A stretch of DNA of 64,000 nt from Acinetobacter sp. XS-4 (GCF_023920705.1 NZ_CP094657.1:1736001-1800000); one strand, 5' to 3'. Positions 1-8,754 are shown, numbered from the stretch's first letter. Notes: generated from the sequence alone by a model not told the origin. Made by a program: numbers and translations.

Positions 1-887
1 TTCCAGTCATCGAGTTGTAAATCAACCCCAATACGTCCAGCTATGGCTTTTAAATGAATAACCGCGTTAGTAGAACCACCAATGGCCGCATTGACTTTAA
101 TGGCATTTTCAAAAGCTTCTTTAGTTAAGATTTTGGAAAGACGTAAATCTTCGTGAACCATGTCAACAATACGCATGCCAGAAAGATGAGCTAACACATA
201 ACGGCGAGAATCTACCGCTGGAATAGCTGCATTGTGCGGTAAAGAAGTACCGAGGGCTTCTGCCATACAGGCCATTGTAGAAGCGGTACCCATAGTGTTG
301 CATGTACCAGCCGAGCGTGACATACCAGATTCAGCAGATAGAAATTCATTTAAATCAATTTTGCCTGCTTTTAACTCTTCATGCATTTGCCAAACGATTG
401 TACCTGCGCCAATGTCTTTACCCTTGTGTTTACCGTTAAGCATGGGTCCACCAGTCACCACAATGGCAGGAATATCACAGCTTGCAGCACCCATTAATAA
501 GGCGGGTGTGGTTTTGTCACAACCAGTAAGCAGTACTACACCGTCAATAGGATTGCCACGAATAGCTTCTTCAACATCCATGCTGGCCAAGTTACGAGTA
601 AACATGGCTGTAGGTCGTAAATTCGACTCACCGTTTGAGAATACTGGAAATTCAACAGGGTAACCGCCAGCTTCTAAAATTCCTTTTTTTACATGTTCGG
701 CAATTTTTCGAAAATGTGCATTACATGGCGTGAGTTCAGACCACGTATTACAAATTCCAATGATCGGTTTGCCTTGAAACTCATGATCTGGAATGCCTTG
801 GTTCTTCATCCAACTGCGATACATAAAGCCATTTTTATCCGTTGTACCAAACCAAGCTGCCGAACGAAGAACTTGTTTGTTATTCAT
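1..887 (-). CDS. IlvD/Edd-family sugar-acid (pentonate) dehydratase, 3' part outside window
   Basis: The gene is read leftwards and runs off the window edge. The visible N-terminal 295 or so residues carry the three cysteine motifs of the Fe-S dihydroxy-acid/sugar-acid dehydratases: GICNTWSELTPCN near residue 45, GCDKTTPA near 120 and AGTCNTMGTAST near 195. The family removes water from an aldonate to give a 2-keto-3-deoxy acid. The closest match by eye is to L-arabonate/D-xylonate dehydratases rather than biosynthetic IlvD, because the divergent neighbours are an ACS permease, an AraD1/XylX-like protein and an ALDH. I infer it catalyses the first step on a pentonate. The substrate (arabonate or xylonate) cannot be fixed from sequence. 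The start is ATG at 885-887, just inside a promoter region with two palindromic operators. Confidence 0.88.
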   Translation of the reverse strand, partial: MNNKQVLRSAAWFGTTDKNGFMYRSWMKNQGIPDHEFQGKPIIGICNTWSELTPCNAHFRKIAEHVKKGILEAGGYPVEFPVFSNGESNLRPTAMFTRNLASMDVEEAIRGNPIDGVVLLTGCDKTTPALLMGAASCDIPAIVVTGGPMLNGKHKGKDIGAGTIVWQMHEELKAGKIDLNEFLSAESGMSRSAGTCNTMGTASTMACMAEALGTSLPHNAAIPAVDSRRYVLAHLSGMRIVDMVHEDLRLSKILTKEAFENAIKVNAAIGGSTNAVIHLKAIAGRIGVDLQLDDW

Positions 888-901
888 ACAAATTTCCTTA
901 T

Positions 902-914
902 ATAGTATTACTAT
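902..914. promoter_or_regulatory. Operator box 1 (perfect 13-bp palindrome)
   Basis: ATAGTATTACTAT is a perfect inverted repeat around a central T, 15 bp upstream of the dehydratase start. An identical box lies at 975-987. The core TAGTATTACTA resembles GntR/FadR-type operators (GT-N3-AC core). No such regulator lies in the window, so it would be encoded beyond the left edge. Confidence 0.7.
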
Positions 915-974
915 TTAAATTTATTTAAATCAAAATACACCATAAATTTTATTTTTAAAAGGTTTGAAATTTAA

Positions 975-987
975 ATAGTATTACTAT
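975..987. promoter_or_regulatory. Operator box 2 (identical 13-bp palindrome)
   Basis: This is a second exact copy of ATAGTATTACTAT, 73 bp centre to centre from box 1, which is close to seven helical turns. It lies on the side of the divergent permease promoter. Paired identical sites on one helix face suggest cooperative repression or looping of the divergent pentonate promoters. Confidence 0.7.
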
Positions 988-1056
988 ATTTTAAATTGAA
1001 AGGATAATTTACGAGCAAGATGCTCTATAAGTAAATAATAGGAAATGGAGTCGAAG

Positions 1057-2361
1057 ATGGATTTCGAAAAGGATGTAATACGGACGATCACGTTTAAGCT
1101 CATACCCGCATTAGTCATACTATATCTCGTGGCCTATATTGACCGAGCAGCTGTTGGTTTTGCCCATTTGCACATGGGTGCCGATGTAGGTATTGGTGAT
1201 GCAGCTTATGGTCTAGGAGCAGGGCTATTCTTTATCGGGTACTTTCTTTTTGAAGTACCGAGTAACTTGCTTCTCGACAAATTTGGTGCTCGCAAATGGT
1301 TTACTCGCATTTTGTTGACGTGGGGTTTAATCACCATGGCAATGGCACTCATTCAAGGGCCAAAAAGCTTTTATTTTTTACGCTTTCTACTAGGTGTAGC
1401 TGAAGCTGGCTTTTTCCCCGGTGTTCTCTACCTGATTACGCAGTGGTATCCAGTACGTCACCGCGGAAAAATCATGGGCATGTTTGTACTTTCACAACCA
1501 ATTGCCATGATGATTGCTGGGCCTTTAGCTGGTCTGTTACTCGGAATGGATGGCATTGCAAATTTACATGGTTGGCAATGGTTATTTATTGCAGTTGGAT
1601 TGCCAGCTGTTTTATTGGCTTTACCTACATTCCTTTGGCTGCCAGATAACATTGAGAAAGTGAAATGGTTGAGCATTGAACAAAAACAATGGCTCAAAAA
1701 TGAACTTGTTAAAGATGAGACTGAATACGACCAAACACGACATGCCAATCCACTGCATGCCTTAAAAGACAAACGCGTACTATTGTTGGCATTGTATTAC
1801 TTACCAGTGACTTTAAGTATTTATGGTTTAAATCTGTGGTTGCCTTCTATTATCAAGCAATTTGGAGGCGGCACCGATCTTCAAATTGGTTTCTTATCTA
1901 GCATTCCCTACGTTTTCGGAATTATTGGATTATTAATTATTCCACGTAGTACCGATCGTCTAAATGACCGTTACGGACACTTAAGTTTTCTCTACGCACT
2001 AGGTGCTTGCGCAATGTTTTTAAGTGGCTGGTTACATTCTCCAGTCATGCAATTGGCTGCTTTGGCTGTGGTTGCATTTTGCCTATTTTCATCAACTGCC
2101 GTGTTTTGGACATTACCGGGTCGTTTCTTAACTGGTGCAAGTGCTGCTGCGGGAATTGCCTTAATTAATTCTGTTGGGAATTTAGGAGGTTATGTTGGTC
2201 CATTTGGTATCGGACTTTTAAAAGAATACACAGGAAATATGGCTGCTGGTTTGTATTTCTTATCTATTGTCATGGTTTTAGGCTTGATTCTGACCTACAT
2301 CGTATATGCCAAGCTCGAACGCCAAAAAACACAAATAGTGAATATTCAAAAGCCATTGTAA
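1057..2361 (+). CDS. MFS permease of the anion:cation symporter (ACS) type, probably sugar-acid uptake
   Basis: A 434-residue, 12-helix MFS protein of the inner membrane. Motifs typical of the ACS/phthalate permease group are visible: AYIDRAAVGFA in helix 1, GARKWFTRILLTWG in the loop 2-3 area, and GVAEAGFFPGVLYLITQWYP in helices 4-5. Members import hexonates, glucarate or other organic acids with protons. Start choice: ATG 1057 has GGAG six bases upstream. The in-frame ATG at 1045 would leave almost no space for a ribosome site, so it is rejected. It heads an operon with the next two genes (11- and 10-base gaps). From context I infer that it imports a pentonate. Confidence 0.87.
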   Translation: MDFEKDVIRTITFKLIPALVILYLVAYIDRAAVGFAHLHMGADVGIGDAAYGLGAGLFFIGYFLFEVPSNLLLDKFGARKWFTRILLTWGLITMAMALIQGPKSFYFLRFLLGVAEAGFFPGVLYLITQWYPVRHRGKIMGMFVLSQPIAMMIAGPLAGLLLGMDGIANLHGWQWLFIAVGLPAVLLALPTFLWLPDNIEKVKWLSIEQKQWLKNELVKDETEYDQTRHANPLHALKDKRVLLLALYYLPVTLSIYGLNLWLPSIIKQFGGGTDLQIGFLSSIPYVFGIIGLLIIPRSTDRLNDRYGHLSFLYALGACAMFLSGWLHSPVMQLAALAVVAFCLFSSTAVFWTLPGRFLTGASAAAGIALINSVGNLGGYVGPFGIGLLKEYTGNMAAGLYFLSIVMVLGLILTYIVYAKLERQKTQIVNIQKPL

Positions 2362-2372
2362 AGGAATGAAAT

Positions 2373-3371
2373 ATGCAAATTATTCAATTTGAAAATCGTG
2401 AAAATCAACGTGCAGTCGCCAAAGTTGAAGGCAATAGGGCATATCCGATTAAAAATATTCAATCAGTTCGTGATTTAGCACTTTTGGCAATCCGCAATAA
2501 AGTTTCATTGGATCAACAAGTTGAGGCATTAGGGTTTGAGTCCGAAACTTATGACTATTCATTTTTATTGGCTAACTTAAAGGTCTTACCACCTTTAGAC
2601 CATCCAGACCCAACACACTGTTTAGTTTCCGGCACAGGTTTAACACATCTAGGTTCTGCATCGGCACGCGACAAAATGCATCAGCAAAATTTAAGTGATG
2701 ACAGCTCACTGACCGACACCATGCGGATATTTCAATGGGGGCTACAAAAAGGGCGACCAGCAAAAGGTCAGATTGGGGCACAGCCAGAATGGTTCTATAA
2801 AGGCGATGGTTCAATTGTGGTGAGACCGGGAGCGGAGTTGCCTTTACCGCCATTTGCCGAAGACGGTGGGGAAGAACCGGAAATTGCTGGTCTATATGTC
2901 ATTGGAGAAGACTTAAAGCCTTATCGCATTGGGTTTGCGCTGGGCAATGAATATTCTGACCATGTGATGGAGCGCCGTAATTACTTATATTTAGCTCATT
3001 CAAAATTACGTTTTTGTAGTTTTGGCCCAGCTTTACGTACAGGCGAGTTACCGAAACATTTGGTGGGAACAAGCCGCTTGCGCCGTGATGGACAAATCAT
3101 TTGGGAAAAAGAGTTTCTGTCTGGTGAAGATAATATGTGCCATAGCTTGGCAAATCTAGAATATCACCACTTTAAGTATCAACAATTTTTAAAAGCAGGG
3201 GATGTTCACATTCACTATTTCGGTACAGCGACTTTATCTTTTGCTGATGGTATTCAAGCGCAAGTAAACGATGAGTTCGAAATAGAGATGAAAGAGTTCG
3301 GACTTCCACTCAAAAACAAACTTGCCCATACCCAACCAGAGCTACCGATCGGTTCAGTTATCACACTCTAA
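2373..3371 (+). CDS. FAH-fold AraD1/XylX-like 2-keto-3-deoxy-pentonate dehydratase
   Basis: 332 residues of the fumarylacetoacetate-hydrolase fold, AraD1 (GguC) subgroup. Visible signatures are the metal-site acids in EDGGEEPEIAGLY around residues 165-178 and the subgroup hallmark GNEYSDHVMERRNYLYLAHS near 190-210. Members such as Caulobacter XylX convert 2-keto-3-deoxy-xylonate to alpha-ketoglutarate semialdehyde in the cytoplasm. The neighbours fit exactly: dehydratase before it, semialdehyde dehydrogenase after it. A ribosome site AAGGAATG precedes the ATG. Arabonate and xylonate routes converge on the same 2-keto-3-deoxy-acid chemistry, so substrate chirality is undetermined. Confidence 0.85.
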   Translation: MQIIQFENRENQRAVAKVEGNRAYPIKNIQSVRDLALLAIRNKVSLDQQVEALGFESETYDYSFLLANLKVLPPLDHPDPTHCLVSGTGLTHLGSASARDKMHQQNLSDDSSLTDTMRIFQWGLQKGRPAKGQIGAQPEWFYKGDGSIVVRPGAELPLPPFAEDGGEEPEIAGLYVIGEDLKPYRIGFALGNEYSDHVMERRNYLYLAHSKLRFCSFGPALRTGELPKHLVGTSRLRRDGQIIWEKEFLSGEDNMCHSLANLEYHHFKYQQFLKAGDVHIHYFGTATLSFADGIQAQVNDEFEIEMKEFGLPLKNKLAHTQPELPIGSVITL

Positions 3372-3381
3372 GGAATATAAA

Positions 3382-4956
3382 ATGGTTATCGGACACAACT
3401 TTATTGGCGGTTCACGCAGCGCGCAAAGTACAACCTTATTAAAAAGTGTGAATGCAACGACAAGTGAAGCTTTGCCTTATGAGTTTCACCATGCAACCGA
3501 GCAAGAGGTCAATCAGGCCTGCGAAGCTGCAAGTCAAGCATTTAGGACTTACCGTCATACCTCACCTGAACAGCGTGCTACTTTTTTAGAAAACATTGCC
3601 GATGAACTCGATGCCTTAGGTAGCGATTTTCTAGAAATCACCTCACAAGAAACCGCTTTGCCACTTGCACGCTTGCAAGGTGAACGTGGTCGTACCAGTG
3701 GGCAAATGCGTTTGTTTGCCAAAGTGCTGCGCCGTGGTGACTTTTTAGGTGCCCGCCTTGATACTGCTTTACCTGAGCGTCAGCCTCTACCTCGTCCAGA
3801 CCTACGCCAGATTAAAATCGGTGTTGGACCTGTTGCAGTATTTGGTGCAAGTAACTTTCCGTTAGCTTTCTCAACCGCAGGTGGTGACACCGCTTCTGCA
3901 CTCGCCGCGGGCTGTTCGGTTGTGGTTAAAGCCCATAGTGGACATATGGCAACAGCAGACTTTGTCGCTCAGGCAATCGAACGTGCCGTAGAAAAATCAA
4001 ATATGCCTAAAGGTGTATTTAACATGATCTACGGTAACGGCGTGGGTGAACCTTTAGTTAAGCATCCCCTAATTCAGGCGGTGGGTTTTACCGGTTCACT
4101 CCGCGGTGGTCGCGCTTTATGTGACATGGCAGCAGCCCGTCCACAACCGATTCCTGTGTTTGCTGAAATGAGCAGTATTAACCCGATGTTAATGTTGCCA
4201 GAAGCCTTAAAAAACCGTGGTGAAAAAATTGCACAGGACTTGGCAGATTCAGTCGTTCTTGGCTGCGGTCAGTTCTGTACCAATCCAGGTTTAATCCTGG
4301 GAATTAAATCAGTCGAGTTTAGCCAGCTCATTAGCAACTTGACCAACATTATGGGCGGAAAACCTGCTCAAGCCATGCTGAATGCCGGAACCTTAAAAAG
4401 CTATACGGCAGGTCTTGAGCATTTAACCCAGCATCAAGGCATTGAATATTTGGCAGGCCAAGCCCAACAAGGCAATCAGGCTCAGCCACAATTGTTTAAA
4501 GCCAATGTTGAACTTTTACTGGCGGGTGATCAGCTTTTGCAAGAAGAAATCTTTGGGCCAGCAACTGTCATCATTGAAGTTGAAGATAAAGCTCAGCTCC
4601 TTCAAGCTTTACAAAGCATGAATGGTCAGCTCACGGCGACTTTAATTGCCGATGAAGCGGATTTAACCGAGTTTGCAGATGTGGTTCCGGTGCTCGAAGA
4701 AAAGGCTGGTCGTTTGCTTTTAAATGGTTATCCAACGGGTGTAGAAGTGTGTGATGCCATGGTACATGGTGGGCCATACCCAGCAACATCAGATGCTAGA
4801 GGTACCTCGGTTGGAACCTTAGCAATTGACCGTTATTTACGTCCGGTGTGTTACCAGAACTATCCGCAAAGTTTATTGCCGGAAGCCTTAAAAGACAGTA
4901 ACCCCTTGCAGATTTTAAGACTCGTCAATGGTGAGATGACCAGAGAAACTATTTAG
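3382..4956 (+). CDS. Alpha-ketoglutarate-semialdehyde dehydrogenase-type ALDH
   Basis: A 524-residue aldehyde dehydrogenase. The catalytic cysteine lies in GQFCTNPG near residue 300 and the general-base glutamate in PVFAEMSSINP near 265. The FGASNFPLAFSTAGGDTASALAAG stretch forms the nucleotide-binding region. This insertion pattern is typical of the type III KGSADH group (about 525 residues, NADP-preferring), which oxidises 2-oxoglutarate semialdehyde to 2-oxoglutarate in pentonate and hexarate catabolism. Start: ATG 3382 follows AAGGAATATAA. A longer reading frame from 3322 would overlap the upstream gene by 50 bases and has no ribosome site. It is the last gene of the operon, followed by a terminator. 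Confidence 0.88.
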   Translation: MVIGHNFIGGSRSAQSTTLLKSVNATTSEALPYEFHHATEQEVNQACEAASQAFRTYRHTSPEQRATFLENIADELDALGSDFLEITSQETALPLARLQGERGRTSGQMRLFAKVLRRGDFLGARLDTALPERQPLPRPDLRQIKIGVGPVAVFGASNFPLAFSTAGGDTASALAAGCSVVVKAHSGHMATADFVAQAIERAVEKSNMPKGVFNMIYGNGVGEPLVKHPLIQAVGFTGSLRGGRALCDMAAARPQPIPVFAEMSSINPMLMLPEALKNRGEKIAQDLADSVVLGCGQFCTNPGLILGIKSVEFSQLISNLTNIMGGKPAQAMLNAGTLKSYTAGLEHLTQHQGIEYLAGQAQQGNQAQPQLFKANVELLLAGDQLLQEEIFGPATVIIEVEDKAQLLQALQSMNGQLTATLIADEADLTEFADVVPVLEEKAGRLLLNGYPTGVEVCDAMVHGGPYPATSDARGTSVGTLAIDRYLRPVCYQNYPQSLLPEALKDSNPLQILRLVNGEMTRETI

Positions 4957-4966
4957 TAAAATAAAT

Positions 4967-4995
4967 AAAAGAGATCACTAGCTGGTCTCTTTTAT
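4967..4995 (+). terminator. Rho-independent terminator of the pentonate operon
   Basis: AAAAGAGATCA / TGGTCTCTTTT pair over an 11-bp stem with one G-T wobble and a 5-base loop, followed by TTTTATTGTT. It starts 10 bases after the ALDH stop. Confidence 0.8.
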
Positions 4996-5023
4996 TGTTA
5001 CCTCTAATAATAATTCTATAGCA

Positions 5024-5173
5024 AAATTAAGTACCACTTGAACATCTTCCACAACATCTAAACGTAGAAGTATCCAGCATAGTTTTTTATATAAATAAGA
5101 TGAGAAAAGATAAAATATTAGTATATTTTCTAGTTTTTAAAAAACTTATCTAGAGTATTTGGGCTGTATAAAA
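5024..5173. repeat. Diverged repeat A, copy 1 (second copy at 47626-47777)
   Basis: This noncoding stretch aligns end to end with 47626-47777. The shared core begins AAATTAAGTACCACYTGARCATC and ends with AAAACTTATCTAGAGTA and TGTATAAA. On the minus strand this copy reads open through a protein-like segment (LLRLDVVEDVQVVLN). Copy 2 has the same segment with silent changes, a stop and a frameshift. This suggests the decayed tail of a lost gene rather than a regulatory element. Not identified. Confidence 0.6.
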
Positions 5174-5267
5174 ATTAAATATAACTATCTTAAGTTAGAA
5201 AAAGGATTTTGAGAAGATATACTTAAAGTCCTGAGTATGTGCAGAGCTAACTTTAGCTAACGACATG

Positions 5268-5348
5268 GCTTATGGTTTGATTTGAAGTATTACTGAATTT
5301 TTGGACCATGAACGATACGTGATGAATCTGAGGACATCGATTGAACTC
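5268..5348. repeat. Diverged repeat B, copy 1 (second copy at 21749-21828)
   Basis: CTTATGGTTTG, ATTACTGA and CGATTGAA are shared in order and spacing with 21749-21828, with about 80 bp alignable and one gap. No convincing protein is encoded. A minus-strand frame spans it but lacks a ribosome site or family resemblance. The intergenic region 4957-5538 otherwise holds only the terminator and repeat A. Confidence 0.5.
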
Positions 5349-5538
5349 AAGATAAGTTTGGAGTTGAATGCTATTAGTAACACTGTTTCTTATACTTCTT
5401 ATTCGAAAGTTATATAGCTTTTTATCAAATTCGATATTGATGATATGAAATAAAATGAATAGTAAGTTACTGTTTATTACATAAAAAAACCTCATAATCC
5501 AGTAGAACTTTTATTTATAAATTTTATCCTAATCTATT

Positions 5539-6435
5539 ATGAAAATTGAAGATATCGAAGCTTTTGTTTGTTTTGTCAATGTTCAATCTACCAGTCTTGC
5601 TGCCCAGCAATTAGGTATTTCACAACCAGCGATTACCAGACGTATCCAAAATCTAGAATCAGATTTGGGATTGCAACTTTTTGATCGCAATACACGCCCT
5701 TTAAAATTGACTCAGTTAGGATTTCAAATTTTTGAGCAGTGCGCACAAGTTACCGCAGAAATAGATGCTTTAGGGCAATTAGTTAACAGTTATAAATTAT
5801 CGACTCAGAATCTACGTATTGGTATTGCGACAAGTCTGTCCGACATAATCTTGTCTGGTATCGTAGAAGACTTAAAACAGAGTTATCCAACATTAAACTT
5901 AGAAATTAGTACAGGATGGGGCATCGATTTATTAGATAAATTTAAGGAAAAAAAACTTGATTGTATTTTTTCAACCACGGCCCAAACCTATGGTCAGAGT
6001 GACCAAATGAACATGGATATTTTAGGTCAGTTGCAAATTGTGCCAACCGTTTCTAAAAAACTAAAAAAGATGTCTGTACAGCATCTTGCTGACTGTCAGT
6101 CTTTAGGATGGATTCTTAATACAGAGGGATGCGGTTTTCGACAATATCTTGTATCGGAATATCATAAATTGAATCAGTTACCTAATATAAAAATTGAGGT
6201 TACAGGAACTAATTTACAGATGAATTTATTGGCTCAAGGTCTTGGAGTGGGGTTATTACCGAAAGAAGTTTTTGAAAATAGTATTTATGCTTCTCAACTT
6301 ACATCAATCGAGCTCACTGATTTTAATTTATCAGTACAACTTTTCTGTTTGATTCAATCCGATTTGAATGAAGTTTATCAATTAATTTGCCAAGAGATGA
6401 GCCGCAAAGTACAGAGCATACTAGGATGGGGGTAA
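5539..6435 (+). CDS. LysR-family transcriptional regulator
   Basis: 298 residues. The N-terminal winged helix-turn-helix occupies roughly residues 1-60 (STSLAAQQLGISQPAITRRI, then LGLQLFDR), followed by a periplasmic-binding-protein-like effector domain to the C-terminus, the standard LTTR length. It lies 218 bp upstream of, and in the same orientation as, the SsuD-like sulfur operon. LTTRs of the Cbl/CysB type often control sulfonate use, so control of that operon is the natural inference, but the sequence does not prove it. The ribosome site before ATG 5539 is weak. Confidence 0.85.
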   Translation: MKIEDIEAFVCFVNVQSTSLAAQQLGISQPAITRRIQNLESDLGLQLFDRNTRPLKLTQLGFQIFEQCAQVTAEIDALGQLVNSYKLSTQNLRIGIATSLSDIILSGIVEDLKQSYPTLNLEISTGWGIDLLDKFKEKKLDCIFSTTAQTYGQSDQMNMDILGQLQIVPTVSKKLKKMSVQHLADCQSLGWILNTEGCGFRQYLVSEYHKLNQLPNIKIEVTGTNLQMNLLAQGLGVGLLPKEVFENSIYASQLTSIELTDFNLSVQLFCLIQSDLNEVYQLICQEMSRKVQSILGWG

Positions 6436-6653
6436 GTTAAATCTTAAACGAAGATATGTTGTCGAGAACTTTTGTTGAACTTGATCAATATTAAAAGCTT
6501 CAATTGAATATGATTCATTAGTTCTACCAGAGATGTTCCGAGAACCAGATAAATTGTTAGTATTCCATTTTTTAATATTATTATATATTTAATATTTGTT
6601 TTTAACATACTAAGGCCTGCCGTATTCTTATAAAAAATACATCGGGTTTTAAT

Positions 6654-7742
6654 ATGGCAATTCAAATTTTAGGAATGATCTGGCACCGTGAGGCATCTGA
6701 AATTATTCCAGCGACAAAAACTTTTGATAAAAACTATATTGTCAAAATTGCTCAGGCTCATGAACAAGCAGGATTTGACCGTATTCTATGTGGTTATTGG
6801 TCGGATCAGGCTGATGGTTTCTTAGTGACAGCATATGCTGCTGCACACACATCTAAAATAAAATTTCTATTGGCACATCGTCCGGGCTTTGTTTCTCCAA
6901 CATTGGCAGCCCGTAAATTGGCAACACTGGATCAATTGACGGATGGACGTTTAGCGCTACATGTTATTTCTGGCGGTAGTGATATCGATCAGAAGAAAGA
7001 TGGAGATTTTTTAAATAAACAGCAGCGTTATGTACGTAGTGCCGAGTTCATCGAAGTTGTACAGAAAACATGGTATAGCCAGGAACCTTTTAGTTATGAG
7101 GGTAATTATTACCATGTAGTAGATGCTTATTCTGAAATTAAACCATTACAAACACTTTTACCGATTTATTTTGGCGGTTCTTCAATAGAAGCTTTACAGG
7201 TTGCAGCAAAACAGGTTGATGTTTTTGCCCTTTGGGGAGAGCCTTTAGCTGGTGCTCAAGAACAAGTTGAAACACTAAATCAGTTAGCAATACAGCACGG
7301 ACGCCAACTAGATTACAACATTTCATTCCGTCCAATTATTGCTGATACTGAGTCGAAAGCTTGGGAAAAAGCACAAGATATTTATCAATTATCTAAAAAA
7401 CAGTTAGAAAATTTTGGCTTACAGGCTGCCAGAAAAAAACCACAAAGTACAGGCGGTCAGCGTTTACTCGCAGCAGCGGGTCAGGGCGAACGTTTAGATA
7501 CTAATTTATGGACAGGTATAACTTCTTTAGTTCAAGGAAGTTATAACTCGACTGCATTGGTAGGTACTCCAGAACAAGTTGCAGAGTCTATTTTGCAGTA
7601 TTACAAACTTGGTATTCATAGTGTCTTGATACGTGGTTTTGATCCTGTTCAGGACGCAATTGATTATGGTCGAGAGCTGTTACCCCAAATTCGTGAAAAA
7701 ACAGAAAAATATGATCAACAGCAACAGCTTGTTTCAGCTTAA
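6654..7742 (+). CDS. SsuD-like flavin-dependent (LLM class) sulfonate monooxygenase
   Basis: 362 residues of the bacterial-luciferase-like fold. SsuD-type landmarks are GYWSDQADGFLVTAYAAAHT near 50-70, the flavin/phosphate region LAHRPGFVSPTLAARKLATLD near 75-97, and HVISGGSDIDQKKDGDFL near 103-120. The family uses reduced FMN from a separate reductase to release sulfite from alkanesulfonates or related organosulfur compounds in the cytoplasm. No reductase gene is adjacent. The next gene follows after 17 bp and encodes an SsuA-like binding protein. The substrate is unknown. The region before ATG 6654 has no clear Shine-Dalgarno sequence. Confidence 0.82.
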   Translation: MAIQILGMIWHREASEIIPATKTFDKNYIVKIAQAHEQAGFDRILCGYWSDQADGFLVTAYAAAHTSKIKFLLAHRPGFVSPTLAARKLATLDQLTDGRLALHVISGGSDIDQKKDGDFLNKQQRYVRSAEFIEVVQKTWYSQEPFSYEGNYYHVVDAYSEIKPLQTLLPIYFGGSSIEALQVAAKQVDVFALWGEPLAGAQEQVETLNQLAIQHGRQLDYNISFRPIIADTESKAWEKAQDIYQLSKKQLENFGLQAARKKPQSTGGQRLLAAAGQGERLDTNLWTGITSLVQGSYNSTALVGTPEQVAESILQYYKLGIHSVLIRGFDPVQDAIDYGRELLPQIREKTEKYDQQQQLVSA

Positions 7743-7759
7743 TTGGAAAGGAAATAAGA

Positions 7760-8752
7760 ATGAATCAATATGGAAAAATTTTATTGGGTGTTGTCACAAC
7801 AGCAATTTTAGTGGGTTGTACAAAAAAAGAGACTTCATCTGAACATACTCAGGCATCTGAAGTTAAAGCAGGCAATGGTCAGGTGGTGATAAATATTGGC
7901 GATCAAAAAGGGAATATGCGTGCACAACTTGAAGCATCAGGTGCTTTAAAAAATATCTCGTATAAGATCAATTGGTATGAATTTCCTGCTGCAGCACCAG
8001 TTGCAGAAGCATTAAAATTGGATGCAATTGATATTGGTTATTTGGGCGATGCACCTTTTATTTTTGCCAATTCTAATGGGGGAACGGCCAAAGCTATTGC
8101 CGTGTATAAAGCAGATCCATATCCAGTCGCTATTTTAGTGCCACAGAATAGTCCAATTAAGTCTGCTAAAGATCTAAAAGGTAAAAGTTTAGCATTCAAT
8201 AAAGGCTCAATTAGTCATCTTTTAACATTAAAGGCCTTAGAGCAACAAGGTTTAAAGCCTGAAGATGTGACGTTTAAATTTTTACCGCCTGCTGATGGAA
8301 AATTAGCAGTTGCCAATGGTTCAGTGGATGCTTGGGTGGTATGGGATCCATACACGGCCTATGCTGAGCTCAAAGATCATTTTCGTGTCGTGGTTAATGG
8401 CCGTGGTTTATATTCAGGCTACACCTTTTTAGCAGCAACGAATAAGTCTTTAAACGATCAAAGCAAACGTATGGCAATTCAAGATTTTGTCTATCGTTTA
8501 AAAGAATCCCAAACTTGGGCGGGCCAACACGGGGATGAGTTTGGTAAAGCTTATGCCAAAATAACTGGACTACCAGAAGATGTGGGAATTAAAGCATTTA
8601 AACGCCGTAATGCCTCATGGGAACCAATTGATAGTGAAGTGATCAAGGTTTCTCAACATACTGCTGATTTTTATACCAAATATAAGCTGATTGACAAAAA
8701 ATTTGATGTGACATCTTCATTTGATACTGAGTTTAAAGTGGAGCAAAAATAA
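7760..8752 (+). CDS. SsuA-like sulfonate-binding lipoprotein
   Basis: 330 residues of the SsuA/NMT1 type II periplasmic binding fold. The N-terminus is a lipoprotein signal peptide with lipobox LVGC (Cys20). Body motifs include LDAIDIGYLGDAPFIFAN near 90-105 and DLKGKSLAFNKGSISHLL near 140, then VDAWVVWDPYTA near 190. It would bind an aliphatic sulfonate or similar sulfur ligand. Unusually, no SsuB ATPase or SsuC permease is adjacent. It must share a transporter encoded elsewhere, or act as a sensor or scavenging partner. It sits between the monooxygenase and a dioxygenase gene with gaps of 17 and 2 bases, so it is clearly in the same operon. Confidence 0.84.
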   Translation: MNQYGKILLGVVTTAILVGCTKKETSSEHTQASEVKAGNGQVVINIGDQKGNMRAQLEASGALKNISYKINWYEFPAAAPVAEALKLDAIDIGYLGDAPFIFANSNGGTAKAIAVYKADPYPVAILVPQNSPIKSAKDLKGKSLAFNKGSISHLLTLKALEQQGLKPEDVTFKFLPPADGKLAVANGSVDAWVVWDPYTAYAELKDHFRVVVNGRGLYSGYTFLAATNKSLNDQSKRMAIQDFVYRLKESQTWAGQHGDEFGKAYAKITGLPEDVGIKAFKRRNASWEPIDSEVIKVSQHTADFYTKYKLIDKKFDVTSSFDTEFKVEQK

Positions 8753-8754
8753 AG

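Noticed and set aside
3322..3381. Upstream start of the ALDH gene
   Set aside because: It would overlap the FAH-family gene by 50 bp, while ATG 3382 has a good ribosome site and a conserved N-terminus.
5253..5495. 80-codon minus-strand ORF
   Set aside because: It covers repeat B and AT-rich DNA, has no ribosome site and resembles no family.
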